Positions 53,070 to 64,000 of a stretch of 64,000 nucleotides of DNA are shown in pieces. Both the position numbers and the translations under genes were made by a program. Source of the stretch: Cordia subcordata (lineage: Eukaryota; Streptophyta; Magnoliopsida; Boraginales; Cordiaceae); NCBI GenBank assembly GCA_028554755.1, contig JAPTOF010000001.1, positions 2,058,501 to 2,122,500 on the forward strand. The letters are read 5' to 3'. Under the pieces are notes generated by a model, which was given only the letters and a program-made list of their open reading frames with translations, did no database searches and was not told where the DNA came from. Numbering within the stretch: the stretch's first letter is position 1; each line of letters opens with the position of its first letter.

Positions 53070-54030
53070 ATATATGTGTGCATGTATATGTATCCATCAT
53101 TTGGGAAATTGTTAATTGCTGGTACTGGATGGTTCTGAAATTCACAACAACTTTTGACTTGCACAAAGGCAATTGTATGAATAAATTAGCAATCTTGCGT
53201 AGCACCTGAAGGTTTTATTTTGCCCTTCAGCAAACTTGTCAGTCATGTCGCCACTTTAGTTTTCTTATTTTCTTTATCATGAGATTTCACCCCGAAGAGC
53301 TTTCACGTAATTACTTTGGCTTTCATATTGAAGGAAAAAAAAAAAGAAAAAAAAAGGGACCTCCGACAACGTCGTTAACATGGCAACATATATGTTAAAA
53401 CATTTAATAACATAAGCAACATTATATACAGCAAAGGAATGTGACAAATAGCTGTGTCTCCTCCTAAAGGGCCAACTTGTAAAAAAAGCAAGATAGCGTT
53501 AAGAACCGATCATTGACGTCTAAATAATATATGAATTCATCGTATGAGTTTTAGATATTACGTTATGATCGTTGAAACATTTCTAATTATAATAGAGAGG
53601 AGATGTTTTTCAACGTTGAGTGGCCGAAAAACTCTAAATGACGAAGCTTACCTTTTTCCCTTGTGCATAACCAAAAAACTAAGGGACTTCTCATCTAACG
53701 ACTGTGGCACAAACGTTAGTTACCCGCGAAACACGGGTAGTTTTGCTGCTGCTAGACGCCAACCCTAGTCTATTCAATTGATGAAGCAACAATATATGCA
53801 AATATCACATTCATCCGACATGTCTGACTGTGATTTCCAGGCTTCAAACAATCAATAATATTTAAAAATTAAAGATGATCGAAATACTTCAAACATTCTT
53901 CATATACATGTATAGACACAATTATATCTATATATAGTGGCCAAGGTCTTCGGCTACCATGATGTTGAGAGCTGCAATGTCGGAAAAATGAATAATGAAC
54001 ATGTAGAAGGTCGGCATGCAAGACTATCAT
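50950..54030. other. Intergenic region downstream of PPR gene
   Basis: No gene recognised. It contains poly(A) runs at about 51754 and 53335, a (TA)n/(GTAT)n run at about 53035-53090, and AT-rich sequence. Short open frames look incidental. Confidence 0.5.
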
Positions 54031-54262
54031 TAGGGTCTGTTTGGATTGATTTTTTTTTAAAAAAAAATTATTTTTTTTCCTAAAAAGTTGCATTAAATTT
54101 GCAATAACTAATTAATTTGGCTTATAAAAAAATTAAAATTGTGAAAAAAGCCCAAATAGAGCTTTTTTTAGAAATCAGAAATTTCAGCTTCTAAAAAAAT
54201 TATTTTTCAAAAACTGTTAAAAAAAATACTTTTGAAAAAAGCCAATCCAAACGGGCCTTCAA
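54031..54262. repeat. MITE with inverted termini
   Basis: The left end AGGGTCTGTTTGGATTGATT pairs with the right end GCCAATCCAAACGGGCCTTC. The inside is poly(A)/(T)-rich with AGAAATCAGAAATTTC-like symmetry. About 230 bp, hAT-like ends, no clear target duplication. Confidence 0.55.
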
Positions 54263-54893
54263 TCTTAGAGTGAGTTCGGACTATTTTGTTATGGAACAGG
54301 TGCATGGAAGACCAATAATAGGTGCACAGATTTTTTAGCTAATTTCGAACTAAGCAAGCCAATTGGGTATAATATAATTAGATCCTTGATGAGATCCATA
54401 AGAAAGTTTTCATATTTTAATTTCTAGAGAAAGACAGAAGGAGTGAAACTTCACTTAAAAAGATAATCATATAACCGACCTCCCTTTAAACAAATTAACA
54501 ACAACAAAAGTAAGGAAGGGTTTAATATTGTATACAGCAGTTAATTTGTACCATTAAGATCTGATACATATCCAAGAATGTAAGTCAGAATGCTGGAGGA
54601 ATATAAAGAACAAGAGTTGATTAATTAATCTTTCATAAAGCTGATCATTAATTAGAATAATTACAAAGCAAAAAACCATAGTAGTCAATCAAATCATGCA
54701 TCGCTTATTTTCACGATTCTGATTTCTCTCTCAACTTGTCAAATTAGAAACTCTAACTCACGCTGGCTTGCCACACCTCTCAGTACACATTGCCACACTC
54801 GAAGCATAAAAAACCAAGTCTCCAATCGAGATAAAAATAAAATAAAATAAAGCCACTGTTTCAGCAGAAAACAATAATGACGATCACTTGGAT

Positions 54894-56563
54894 TCATAGT
54901 GATGAAGGGTAAGAAAGCATCATCCCTGTGCTCGATGTTGATTCTTCCCCACCTAGCACATGTCCTTGGACCTGCATTAGTTGATCCCAGAATAAATACC
55001 CAGAGCTCTGCTGTGTCGTCGTCTCGACCCAATCATTATTCAGTTGATCTTGTTTCTGCAGGCAATCAAGCGTTATCTGTGATCCTGTTTCCACATTTAT
55101 GTTACAAGATTGCACATCTGCGGGCACCATACTCTCTATGCTCGCGAGTGCTGGCAAATAGTTCGGGTCGGGTCCATTCTTGAATGATGATGATGATGAT
55201 GATATCGGCAACTGACCTAATGTTGCTTGAACCTGATGATGATCATGCTGCAGGTTGACCATGTTTGACCAAAGTCCAGTGCTTGATGATGCTGTTTCTT
55301 GGAAGATCTGATCCACTCGACAGATAACATCAGCACTGAGTTGCCCTTCTAGTGAACCGGTGTCAAACATGAAAATAGAGCTCGGGGGAGGAATCAGTGC
55401 ATCGTTGAGCTGGCTCTTTGCGGAAAACAAATCTTGATTCAAGAAACTTGATGGATTCGAGCTATAAGAACATCGGAAATTTTGCTCACTGTTAGGTAGG
55501 GTGTTTTTTGTTGTCATCGAGGGCTTTCGTAGCTTCTTTTTGATCCAAGAATTCCAATAGTTCTTGATCTCATTGTCCGTTCGCCCAGGCAAATGACTCG
55601 CTATATGCGCCCATCTACAATTTCATCATGCATATATGTTACCACATTTAAGTTCAGAAGAAGGATTTTGCTACGATATTGGTTAAGTAGACTTGAATAA
55701 ATCTAAAGGAACACTTGAAAACGTCATTATGTTACTTAACGAATAATATTGCTCCCATACGTAAAAATTGCACGATTAACACACATACATTTCTTGATAC
55801 TATATACCAAGTAGAAACTCGCGTAAATGTCTTAATTTCTAAGCTTAAGTTAGTCAAATTGAGACAAAGTAGAAACTCGCGTAAATGCTTAATTTCTAAG
55901 CTTAAGTTAGTCAAACTGAGACAAAGTACTCAATGATGGCTAATCAAATTGCTTTAAAGTAACACGTTCGTCTGCAGTGATTATTGAAACCCTAGAAAGC
56001 TTCAAGAAAATGCAAATGATTAATTATCTATTCCATTAACATAAAATACATTGGAGATCGATGCTGGCCATTTTGTATAGATATATGGAAGCAATTGATG
56101 TGAAGTAATTTTCAAGAAAGAAAATAGTAAGTGACAAAAACCTGTTGCCTACAGCCCCATGAAGGCTGATGATCAGCTTTTCCTCCTCCGGCGTAAACCT
56201 TCCCCTCCTTATGTCCGGCCTTAAGTAGTTGATCCATCTCAACCGGCAACTCTTCCCACATCTTTGAAGCCCTGAAACAGAAAAAGCAACACTTAATTAA
56301 TTACAATCATTAATGATGCATCAAAATGAGTTTTTTCTTCTTCTTTTTTTTTTTTTTTTAAATTTTGGTCTCTAATTAAGCAAACTAATGTAATGCATTA
56401 ATGGAGAAAGAGAGAACAGTGAGTAGAAACCAGCTTTTTCAGGTACTTCACTCCAGCAGCCATAGCCATGAGTGGTGATGTATCTAATGAGCTTTTCATC
56501 TTCCTCAGGTGACCATAGACCCCTCTTCACCTTCTGCTGATTGCAACAAGTGTGATGCCCCAT
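54894..56563 (-). CDS. MYB26-like: R2R3-MYB transcription factor, MYB26-like
   Basis: Nuclear DNA-binding regulator. Three exons: 56563-56431, 56271-56142, 55614-54894 (327 residues), the usual R2R3-MYB layout with a 130-bp second exon. R2 (about residues 13-60: [34 protein letters not shown]) and R3 (about 66-111: [37 protein letters not shown]) are complete. The start [20 protein letters not shown] and the near-terminal YLFWDQL resemble Arabidopsis MYB26, which drives secondary wall thickening in the anther endothecium. A TGA-rich microsatellite encodes a Ser run (SSSSSS). TATATAAATA at 56627-56636 is the likely TATA box. Subgroup is inferred from memory of motifs; MYB46/83-related alternatives are less likely. 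Confidence 0.9.
55811..55925. repeat. Tandem duplication inside MYB intron 2
   Basis: Two units (55811-55868, 55869-55925) each read GTAGAAACTCGCGTAAATG...GAGACAAA, differing by one deleted T and one substitution. They lie in the intron at 55615-56141. Confidence 0.8.
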
Positions 56564-56639
56564 TTTTCACTTAATTTGTCTTTATTTCTAATTCCTAGTG
56601 ACCTCTCTCCTTTCCCTTTACATACATATTTATATACCT

Positions 56640-59600
56640 ATGTGTCTGTGTTGGAATCTGAGGAGCCGACATGGTCCTCTTAAAGGGTCCCCCAAATAGG
56701 CCATGCGTTCCCATCTAACCCTAGAATGACGTTTTAGCAACCTTTGTAGTTTCTCTTTTTGAATCTCTGTACGTAGACATGTATTATGTAGTTAAACATG
56801 TTCACGTACCCTAACCCTGCCGGTTGGTCCACGTCATCTCATGCCTTTCTTCCTTAATTCGCGTAAGTTTTTGCCTACATCTATGCTGTAATTAATGATT
56901 AACGATACAGTATCTTTAAGCTCATTAATTAAGAAAATAGAAATAAGCAAGCAAGACGCCTGATAGTATTAGTTTTAAATTTAACTTGACTTAAAGATAT
57001 CCTATACTCAAAGCAAAACAAAAAAGATAATAGAAACATGGACTAGCATTGATATGAATCTCCTTAATAATTTCTAATTTATATGGATAATATTGAACAT
57101 GATGAGAACTAGAATAGGATCGTTGTCCTTTGCTTCCCAATCGAAATGATCTGGTGCAGATATTGTAATCCAAATGAAATTAAAATTCTATTATATCATG
57201 ACTTTTCTTATATTGATATGAGAGGAATCATAATCAATTATGAGTAGATAAAAACATCTCATCCATCTGTGTTAAATTTCTTCAAAAAAAAACTTTCCCT
57301 CTCATTCTTCACTTCTTTGGGGATTTTTTTACATTAATGATTGAAATAACTTTAACTAACATTTGAATAGCTGAGATAATCCTTTCATATCAATATCAAT
57401 ATGAGAGAAGTATTGATATGAGAGGAGGACCCTGATCCTAGATCAAGATCCTCTGATATTAGGACTTTTCTCATATTGATCCCGGATCAAGATCCTCTGA
57501 TATTAGGACTTTTCTTATATTGATATAAGAAAATCATTCCAACTGTTCATGTGTTGGTTAAAATTATCTCAACCATTCATTTGAACAAATCCTAGATTTT
57601 GTAGGTAATGGGAGGTAAAATTTTTTTGAAAAAATTTAACATTAATGGCTGATATGTTCTTATTCACTTATAAATGATCAAAATGTCCCTGATATCAATA
57701 TAAGATAAGTTCTCATATGAGAGAATCTTAATCCCCTAATCCCTTCTAACAACCAATGCTTTATTTTAGCAAAATTACAACACTACATCCTAAACATCCT
57801 TTCACTTTCACAATCGTGTAATAAAATTAAAAAATGAAATGATTGTTTGAGGTTTAATGTTTAAATGTCGAGACAAAGTATTGATATTAGTTAAGAGAGC
57901 ATCTTGATCCGGAATATCTAAATGAGATGGGTCAAGATGAAGTGTTAGACCTTAGGAGAACCAAAATCTTAAGATAGTTAATTAGTTAAAATTAAACGAG
58001 CAAAAGAAATAGGAAACTCAAAAAAGAATGCCAATAATTAGAAGTGCATACATTTCCAATCGAACTAAATAATAATAAAACAAAAAGAGAGATAAGGATA
58101 AGCCTTAATCGCTTGTATTTAAATATTCTTAAACAAGCCTTCGCATATAGCTAGTTTAAGTTTGAGATACTAGAACGGGAATTTCTCATTTCATTTCTTC
58201 TCAACAATATGTGGAAGAATTTTTCATATATATACTGCTTTGAGTTGATTTATTTTGGTTGATTTGTGATTGTTAAATTATTCGTCTTATCCTGATGTAT
58301 CCACATCAACATCGCCGCTCTAAAGAAACAGCAAATATTCTCTCAGAACTGCAGTGAAATTGAGTAGAACGTCAGTTCTTCAAATATTTCTAATTTTTCT
58401 ATATATATATATATAAAAAAGAGTACATTAGTATCAGATAAATTTGGAAATTTCTTATTTTACACTTCAAAAGACGGAAAAACGTAAGGAAAGAAATCTG
58501 CTCATGTACACAGTATATAGTATATATAGTTGAACACCTCATTGATTATTAGTCAAAAATAATTTATTTTAAACAATATAGCATATATATAACATTCTTC
58601 TTAAACAAAATGGCCAAAACTCCAATCTATTGCGACCTTAATTTACTGCTTGATAAAATGTAAAAATTATCACTTAAAATGTTCGGCAGCAACTCAAAAT
58701 GTAGTAAGCATCAGAATGTGGATTATTTGGTCCCGCGCATTCTATATAGATTAATTATTTATGTTGTGACATATGCAATTACAGGTTCTCTAATGATACT
58801 GTTTTTACTTTATTATCCATCCATTTTGAGACCAGCATGCTTTCAGCGCTATTGTAACTATAGATTACAAGACCTGGTGAGATTTAATCATGCAACTTCT
58901 ATAGCCATTCCAGATTCAGAAGCAAAACTTTTTCCCCAAGTTTTCAACCCCACTGGAAAAAAATCTATTTATATAATTATCGATTAATTATGTGTTATAA
59001 CTCACGCTACGTAGAAAAAATTCTAGATCCATTCCCGATCGAGTATTCTTAATGCTTACTTTAGCAGATCAAGGAGCAAATCTTGTTAATTAGTTGTTTG
59101 GATGTACCCGAAACTTCAGATAGGTGCGTAAATATTCCTAGACGTTAACATGAGAGGAAGTAAATTATTTTATATTATAAGCCTAATAAGGGGTTAAATC
59201 ATGTGTAACATGTGAGAATACGTAGACAAATGTAGAAATGATAAGGTATTGACGAAGACCAAAAGATCCGTTGATTGATGCAAACCATCCACCATACTGA
59301 TGTAGAGATGAGTGTCTTTTGCTTAGATCAATGGGAAACTGAATTTGGAAGTAATATGCAAATCATCACATGAAAAACGACATCGGGGGGAATTGAAAAA
59401 GGGAATGATAATTCTTAGCTTTAAGGGGGAGCAATGAAGAGGTACTGGGCCTACCATGAGATTAAGAATGCTAATTTAACGAGAATAGTCTATAACTCAA
59501 CTATAAAGCCCTTTATTATACTTCTAACTTAGCCTTGATTCTCTAATAGTAGTATACATATAATTACACGCCTTGTTCAATGTCATTAAGTCATTTTTGT

Positions 59601-59880
59601 TTTTCCTTTTTTTTGTTGAGTTGGATGGCACATTTAGTTGTGTAATTTCACACAAAAACCATCGCTAGAAATATATTATTCCTTCTATCTTTCTCAAAAA
59701 AATATAAGTAATTATATGAAAATATTCTCCACTATTTGACGGTCGTGTTGATTTTTTAAGCTGAAATCAATTACAAATCAATTTGCCCGTCCATTTATTT
59801 CTGATGTAAATAGATTATCAAAATTCAACCCGATCTCTAGGAACTCTTTAATACTTTTTTTTTTTTTTTTTTTAAACGAT
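56640..59880. other. MYB upstream region and AT-rich spacer
   Basis: No gene recognised. Around 57180-57740 are many repeats of GATATGAGAGG / ATATTGATATAAGA in both orientations, suggesting a foldback element. The 102-codon frame at 58679-58987 has two hydrophobic stretches but no family I recognise and no support as a gene. Confidence 0.45.
57440..57524. repeat. Tandem duplication, about 2 x 41 bp
   Basis: GATCAAGATCCTCTGATATT followed by AGGACTTTTCTYATATTGAT occurs at 57441-57480 and 57485-57524 with a short spacer. Confidence 0.7.
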
Positions 59881-59900
59881 ACGGCACTCGCTAGAAATTT

Positions 59901-60019
59901 ATTGCATCGAAAGGAAATTTACGAAACAAAGGCAAGCAAAATGTCTAACCTTTGAGAACAATCTAGGTGAAGAACATGCCCTTCACTTACTTCAGAAACT
60001 CCTACCTGCTCAAAAAAGA
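59901..60019 (+). repeat. Left 119-bp direct repeat flanking the LTR element
   Basis: Starts ATTGCATCGAAAGGAAATTT and ends CTGCTCAAAAAAGA. It is nearly identical to 61996-62114, with one C/T difference noticed. Between it and the LTR is a 40-bp filler that repeats part of the unit (AATGTCTAACCTTTGAGAA). Confidence 0.85.
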
Positions 60020-60059
60020 ATGTCGAACAACATTCTCAAAAATGTCTAACCTTTGAGAA

Positions 60060-61995
60060 TGTTGGGTTATGGCTCAAAGTCCAAACCCATACAAATTAGG
60101 AAAGAGTTTTAATAAGAATTAAAATTCTAATTATGGTAAGAATCTTAATTATGGTAGGATTGATAGATAAGGAAATCCTTTGTCTTGGAGGACAAGGAAA
60201 TCTCCTCTATAAATAGAACTCTTGCATTAGTTGTATAAGGTGTGCCTTAGGAGTGTGCCTTAGGGTCACACCCCATGGGGTGTGGGGGTGAGAGAGAGCC
60301 TGAGAGTATCGAGAGGGTTTAGACTTTTCTGTCCGTGCAAAAAGTCATCAACTGAGTTGTAACTATTATTATTGAATAGTGGAATTTATCCCAGAGGGGA
60401 TCGTGAACGTAGGCAGAGGGCCGAACCACGTTTAATAGCGCGTATTCTTTTCTCGTTACTCGTGCTTTAATTCCGTTGTGTGAGTGTGTTATGCATCCTA
60501 ATTTCCCAACAAGTGGTATCAGAGCCTAGTTGGAGGGAGGATGCTGGTTTGCACGAAAAACAAAAAAAGAAATGCCGAAGAGGAGTAAAAAAAAATTTGC
60601 TGATCTACTGGTCACGTTTGGCAGCCTTACCAGAGTCCGATCGACGATCCATTTGTTGTTGTGTTTTCTTCTCGGAGAGGAGAGTAAGCTGCTAAAATTT
60701 CGTGACGATCTAACAGTCGGATTGTGAGATACAAGCAAGTCAAGTTTTGTGAGTTTATAGTCAAACAGTCAAATAGTCAAACAGAAGGTTTGACCAGTGG
60801 GCTGTAGGGGTTTGACCGCGTTGACTGAGGGTCTCCCTATCGTTTTTCGACGTCCTGAGTTCATTTTTTAGGTTCGTTTTGCCAAATTTCTTGATGTATC
60901 GTGGGTGATGAAATTCTGCGAAAGTCTTTGAAGCATTGTACGAGCAAACACATTTAGCTAACTAGTAAACAAACTTCTAGAGGAGAGAAGTTTGGATGAG
61001 TAGACTAGTTGAAGAAGGTTCGATTTGAGAGAGGAGTCACGCGCAGAGAGTCTACGTAGCTGAACAATCAGAGTCCTGGCCAGACGACTGATAAGGAATG
61101 CTACTGCTGGAAGAGAAGACCACGTCCGAAATGCCTTGTGTCAAGGGAGGACGCAAACAACCTCAAGAGGTCGAGGTTAGACGGCACGAAAAAGGATGTT
61201 GAGGATGACTCCGAAAACCTGCTAGGATGTGTTGGTAGCTATTGCCGTGAAGAGTGTTGTCGAGCGAGGGCTCCAGCATGAAAACTGTGAAGAGGTTCCA
61301 GTTGTGGCAAAGAAGCTTCAGACTTTTCGCCAAGGGAGGAATTTATTGAGTTATGGCTCAAAGTCCAAGCCTATACAAATTAGGAAAGAGTTTTAATGAA
61401 AATTAAAATTCTAGTTATGGTAAAAGTCTTAATTATGGTAGGATTGATAGATGAGGAAATCCTTTATCTTGGAGGACAAGGAAATCTCCCCTATAAATAG
61501 GACTCTTGCATTAGTTGTATAAGGTGTGCCTTAGGAGTGTGCTTTAGGGTCACACCCCATGGGGTGTGGGGGTGAGAGAGAGCCTGAGAGCATCGAGAGT
61601 GTCTTATATTCGTTCTAGTCCTGTTGAGAATAGAACCATTATAAGAACTCTGTGGGGGAGGGTTTAGATTTTTCTGTCCGTGCAAAAAGTCATCACCTGA
61701 GTTAGGGTGAGAGAGAGAGTCTGAGAGCATCAAGAGTATCTTATATTTGTTCTAGTCCTGTTGAGGATAGAACCATTATAAGAACTCTGTGGGGAAGGGT
61801 TTAGACTTTTCTGTCCATGCAAAAAGCCATCACCTGAGTTGTAACCATTATTATTGAATAGTGAAATTTATCCCAGAGGGGATCGTGGACCTAGGCAGAG
61901 GGCCGAACCACGTTTAATTATGCGTATTCTTTTCGCATTTCATATGCTCTAATTCCACTGCGTGAGTGTGTGTTGTGCGCCCTGATTTTCCAACA
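60060..61995 (+). mobile_element. Non-autonomous Copia-type LTR retrotransposon
   Basis: The 5' LTR is 60060-60511 (TGTTGGGTTATGG...TTCCCAACA) with a promoter-like CTATAAATAGA at about 60210. The primer-binding site TGGTATCAGAGCC at 60514-60526 matches the 3' end of initiator tRNA-Met, usual for Copia elements. A purine tract AAGGGAGGA (about 61332) precedes the 3' LTR (about 61346-61995, ends TTCCAACA). The internal part is only about 820 bp with no gag or pol, so it would need proteins from elsewhere. The LTRs differ by scattered substitutions (roughly 8% over the first 120 bp by eye) and by structure. No simple 5-bp target duplication is present. Confidence 0.8.
61567..61840 (+). repeat. 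Internal tandem duplication in the 3' LTR
   Basis: Within the 3' LTR a block of about 135 bp beginning GGGGTGAGAGAGAG and ending GTCATCACCTGAGTT is repeated in tandem (second block starts near 61705). The 5' LTR has only one block and lacks about 60 bp of it, between GAGAG and GGTTTAGACTTTTC at about 60313. Confidence 0.75.
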
Positions 61996-62114
61996 ATTGC
62001 ATCGAAAGGAAATTTATGAAACAAAGGCAAGCAAAATGTCTAACCTTTGAGAACAATCTAGGTGAAGAACATGCCCTTCACTTACTTCAGAAACTCCTAC
62101 CTGCTCAAAAAAGA
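61996..62114 (+). repeat. Right 119-bp direct repeat flanking the LTR element
   Basis: Second copy of the 59901-60019 sequence, starting directly at the 3' LTR end (CAACA then ATTGC) and continuing into unique sequence after CTCAAAAAAGA. Confidence 0.85.
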
Positions 62115-63350
62115 GGGAAAGGAAACTTCCCTGCAAGTAAAAGCCAGTGCTAAACAAGAAGCAAATGAGGGTGCATGGGGGACCAAACCTTATCACCCCA
62201 GCCGAAAAAACTAAGCACTAAAACATCAAGTGAGCAAAAGAAAAAGACCTGCACCCAATACAAGAATTGCAAGCTTCGCAAAAGAAGCAACCAATGTTCA
62301 GATGCTCACCGTCTTAAAAGATCTGACGGTGGCCACTTTTGTGATATAGCTATGGAAGACCAATAGTATCAGTTCTGACAATTAATACCTTTGAGATTAT
62401 GGATCATTTGATAATCATGAAACCTTTGTAGCCCTTGACTCTTGGCTCCAACATTTGACTCTTGGCTCCAACATTCCCAATAAAATCAGCGACTTGATTG
62501 GTTTATCTATATATATGTATGTATGTGTGTGTGTATATATATATACACACACATAGGAAATTAAACGTTTGTTACAAAAACAACACATAATTATTGATTT
62601 GTCTCGCATGGAATATTGATGAAAGGAAACTAATTAGGTAATAGATTATTATAACTTTTTGGCTTTTTGCTAGGTATGGATTATTATAATTTTTTGTGAA
62701 TGAATTAACATAGATTCCATTGTTAACAAATATATATCTATAAATATAATTATACATAAATAGCTCACCCTCATTTTACAAATAATTAATCGTGCACCAC
62801 TTACCGCTGCATGCTACTCTAAGTTACATTATCTGCTAATGTAAATGGCTGTCTAGAAAAGTCAGTTAAAAAAGAAAAAGAAAAAGAAAATTATTCTTAT
62901 CAATCACTAACCAGCTATTGCATGTAAATAACAAAAAGCTAGCAAAAGAAATTAACGATTAGCTACCAAGCCGCCTGGCAAATACTAATCAAGTAGGAAA
63001 ATAAGAAGTTCATAGGGATATGTATATAGAAGGCAGATTCTTTTTATTCCCACGCCACTAGATTTGGATGACAAGGTGGTATTATGTGTAGCTAGGGAGC
63101 AGACGTGCAAGGGCAACTATATACAACTTATATTTCATAATTCATTTATTAATAATATGAAAGAAAAAATGCAAGTTAATGTTCAACCTAGCTCTATATT
63201 ATTTAATTAGTATCGGTATTCTATCTATATACTCCAATTCCGGACTCAACATAAAAGATACATATATACCTAGTGAAATATATAATATATCTCACATTCT
63301 AAATGTTGTAGATATTCTCATTCTAGTTGTTCACTTATAGAAATATATAA

Positions 63351-63399
<49 letters not shown>

Positions 63400-64000
63400 C
63401 CGGAACCAGGCCGTCATCATTGAAGACCGGTGTGCCGCTGCTGGGCTATGCTTTGGGCAAATGTTGGAATGATCAACCCATGTTGTCTAATGACCATTGT
63501 TATCGAAGTGCAAAGATAATTGAGCCGTTGATTTGTCATATGAGAAAGCTTTACGGCTTGCAAGTTAGTCTCTGAAATGAAATAGGATGAGGTCATTTTT
63601 AATCCTTAGGAATGATATATTGGGAAGCGGCCCAATATATGTATGTGAAAACTTTACATTTCGCCAAAAGATTTGTCCACTTGATCATGAAACAATAGGG
63701 ATAATCAAATCAACATTATATGCCTTCAAAGTCAAGCTCACGATTCAGATCCACCATTGAGCCCATGTAGTGAATGAGCGCCAAAATATATGGTGCCAAT
63801 TATACAAGAAAGTGTCTGCTTTTCTTTTCTTTCTGTGTTCAGGTACTGGTAATAATGGCTCTGATATCACTTATAATTTTACAAATTATAAAATTTAATA
63901 CTAAAAGCTTGAACACCAGACATATTAAATTTGACCATGCCAACTTTTTTCTTTAATTCTCTTTAATCATATCTTGAAAAATATGCAAGAAGAAGAAAAA
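62115..64000. other. Terminal spacer
   Basis: AT-rich sequence. A small direct duplication TTTGACTCTTGGCTCCAACA lies at about 62434-62475, a (TATG)/(GTGT)/(TATA) run at 62505-62552, and a long (AT)n tract at about 63356-63397. The stretch just after that tract (63398-63560) is less AT-rich but matches no family I know. Confidence 0.5.

Noticed and set aside
58679..58987. 102-codon frame with hydrophobic segments
   Set aside because: Isolated in AT-rich DNA, no family recognised; hydrophobic runs are expected from AT-rich codons.
63356..63397. Long (AT)n tract as a functional element
   Set aside because: A simple microsatellite, as seen at many other places in the window; no further structure.

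Overview
This is a window of nuclear DNA from a flowering plant, most likely a eudicot. The genes are spliced with GT-AG introns, the spacers are strongly AT-rich, there are many small transposable elements, and the proteins are plant-specific (CYP79, CYP92 and CYP81 P450s, an R2R3-MYB, a PLS-class PPR protein, a group B MAP kinase). I cannot name the species from sequence alone.

Left part (1-30 kb): a loose P450 cluster. Two CYP92-type genes face each other tail to tail (1-1609 on +, cut by the window edge; 23047-24756 on -) with about 21.4 kb between them. A complete CYP79 gene (7982-10007, -) lies between the arms and a complete CYP81-type gene (27948-29948, -) lies just outside. The two CYP92 copies look essentially identical through exon 1, the intron and most of exon 2, then diverge abruptly about 155 bp before the stop codon, which suggests gene conversion. 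The right-hand copy lacks one T of a homopolymer in exon 2 and is frameshifted as written. CYP79 enzymes make aldoximes from amino acids and other P450s commonly act on these, so this is a candidate oxime-derived specialised-metabolism locus, although no UGT is visible.

Middle part (30-37 kb): mostly repeats, then a five-exon tropinone-reductase-like short-chain dehydrogenase (35074-36859, +).

Right part (37-57 kb): ordinary conserved genes. These are a six-exon MPK4-type MAP kinase (-), a three-exon cytosolic HSP90 (+) whose promoter carries four GAA units at exact 10-bp spacing, an intronless E-class PPR gene (+), and a three-exon MYB26-like R2R3-MYB gene (-). The end of the window (57-64 kb) holds repeats, including a small non-coding Copia-type LTR element with a tRNA-Met primer-binding site and unusual 119-bp direct repeats at its flanks.

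Between genes I found at least four long-inverted-repeat (Mutator-like) non-autonomous elements, two related hAT-like MITEs in opposite orientation, several short foldback MITEs, four tRNA-derived SINE-like fragments, a CACTA-type terminus, a decayed RNase H fragment and several local tandem duplications.
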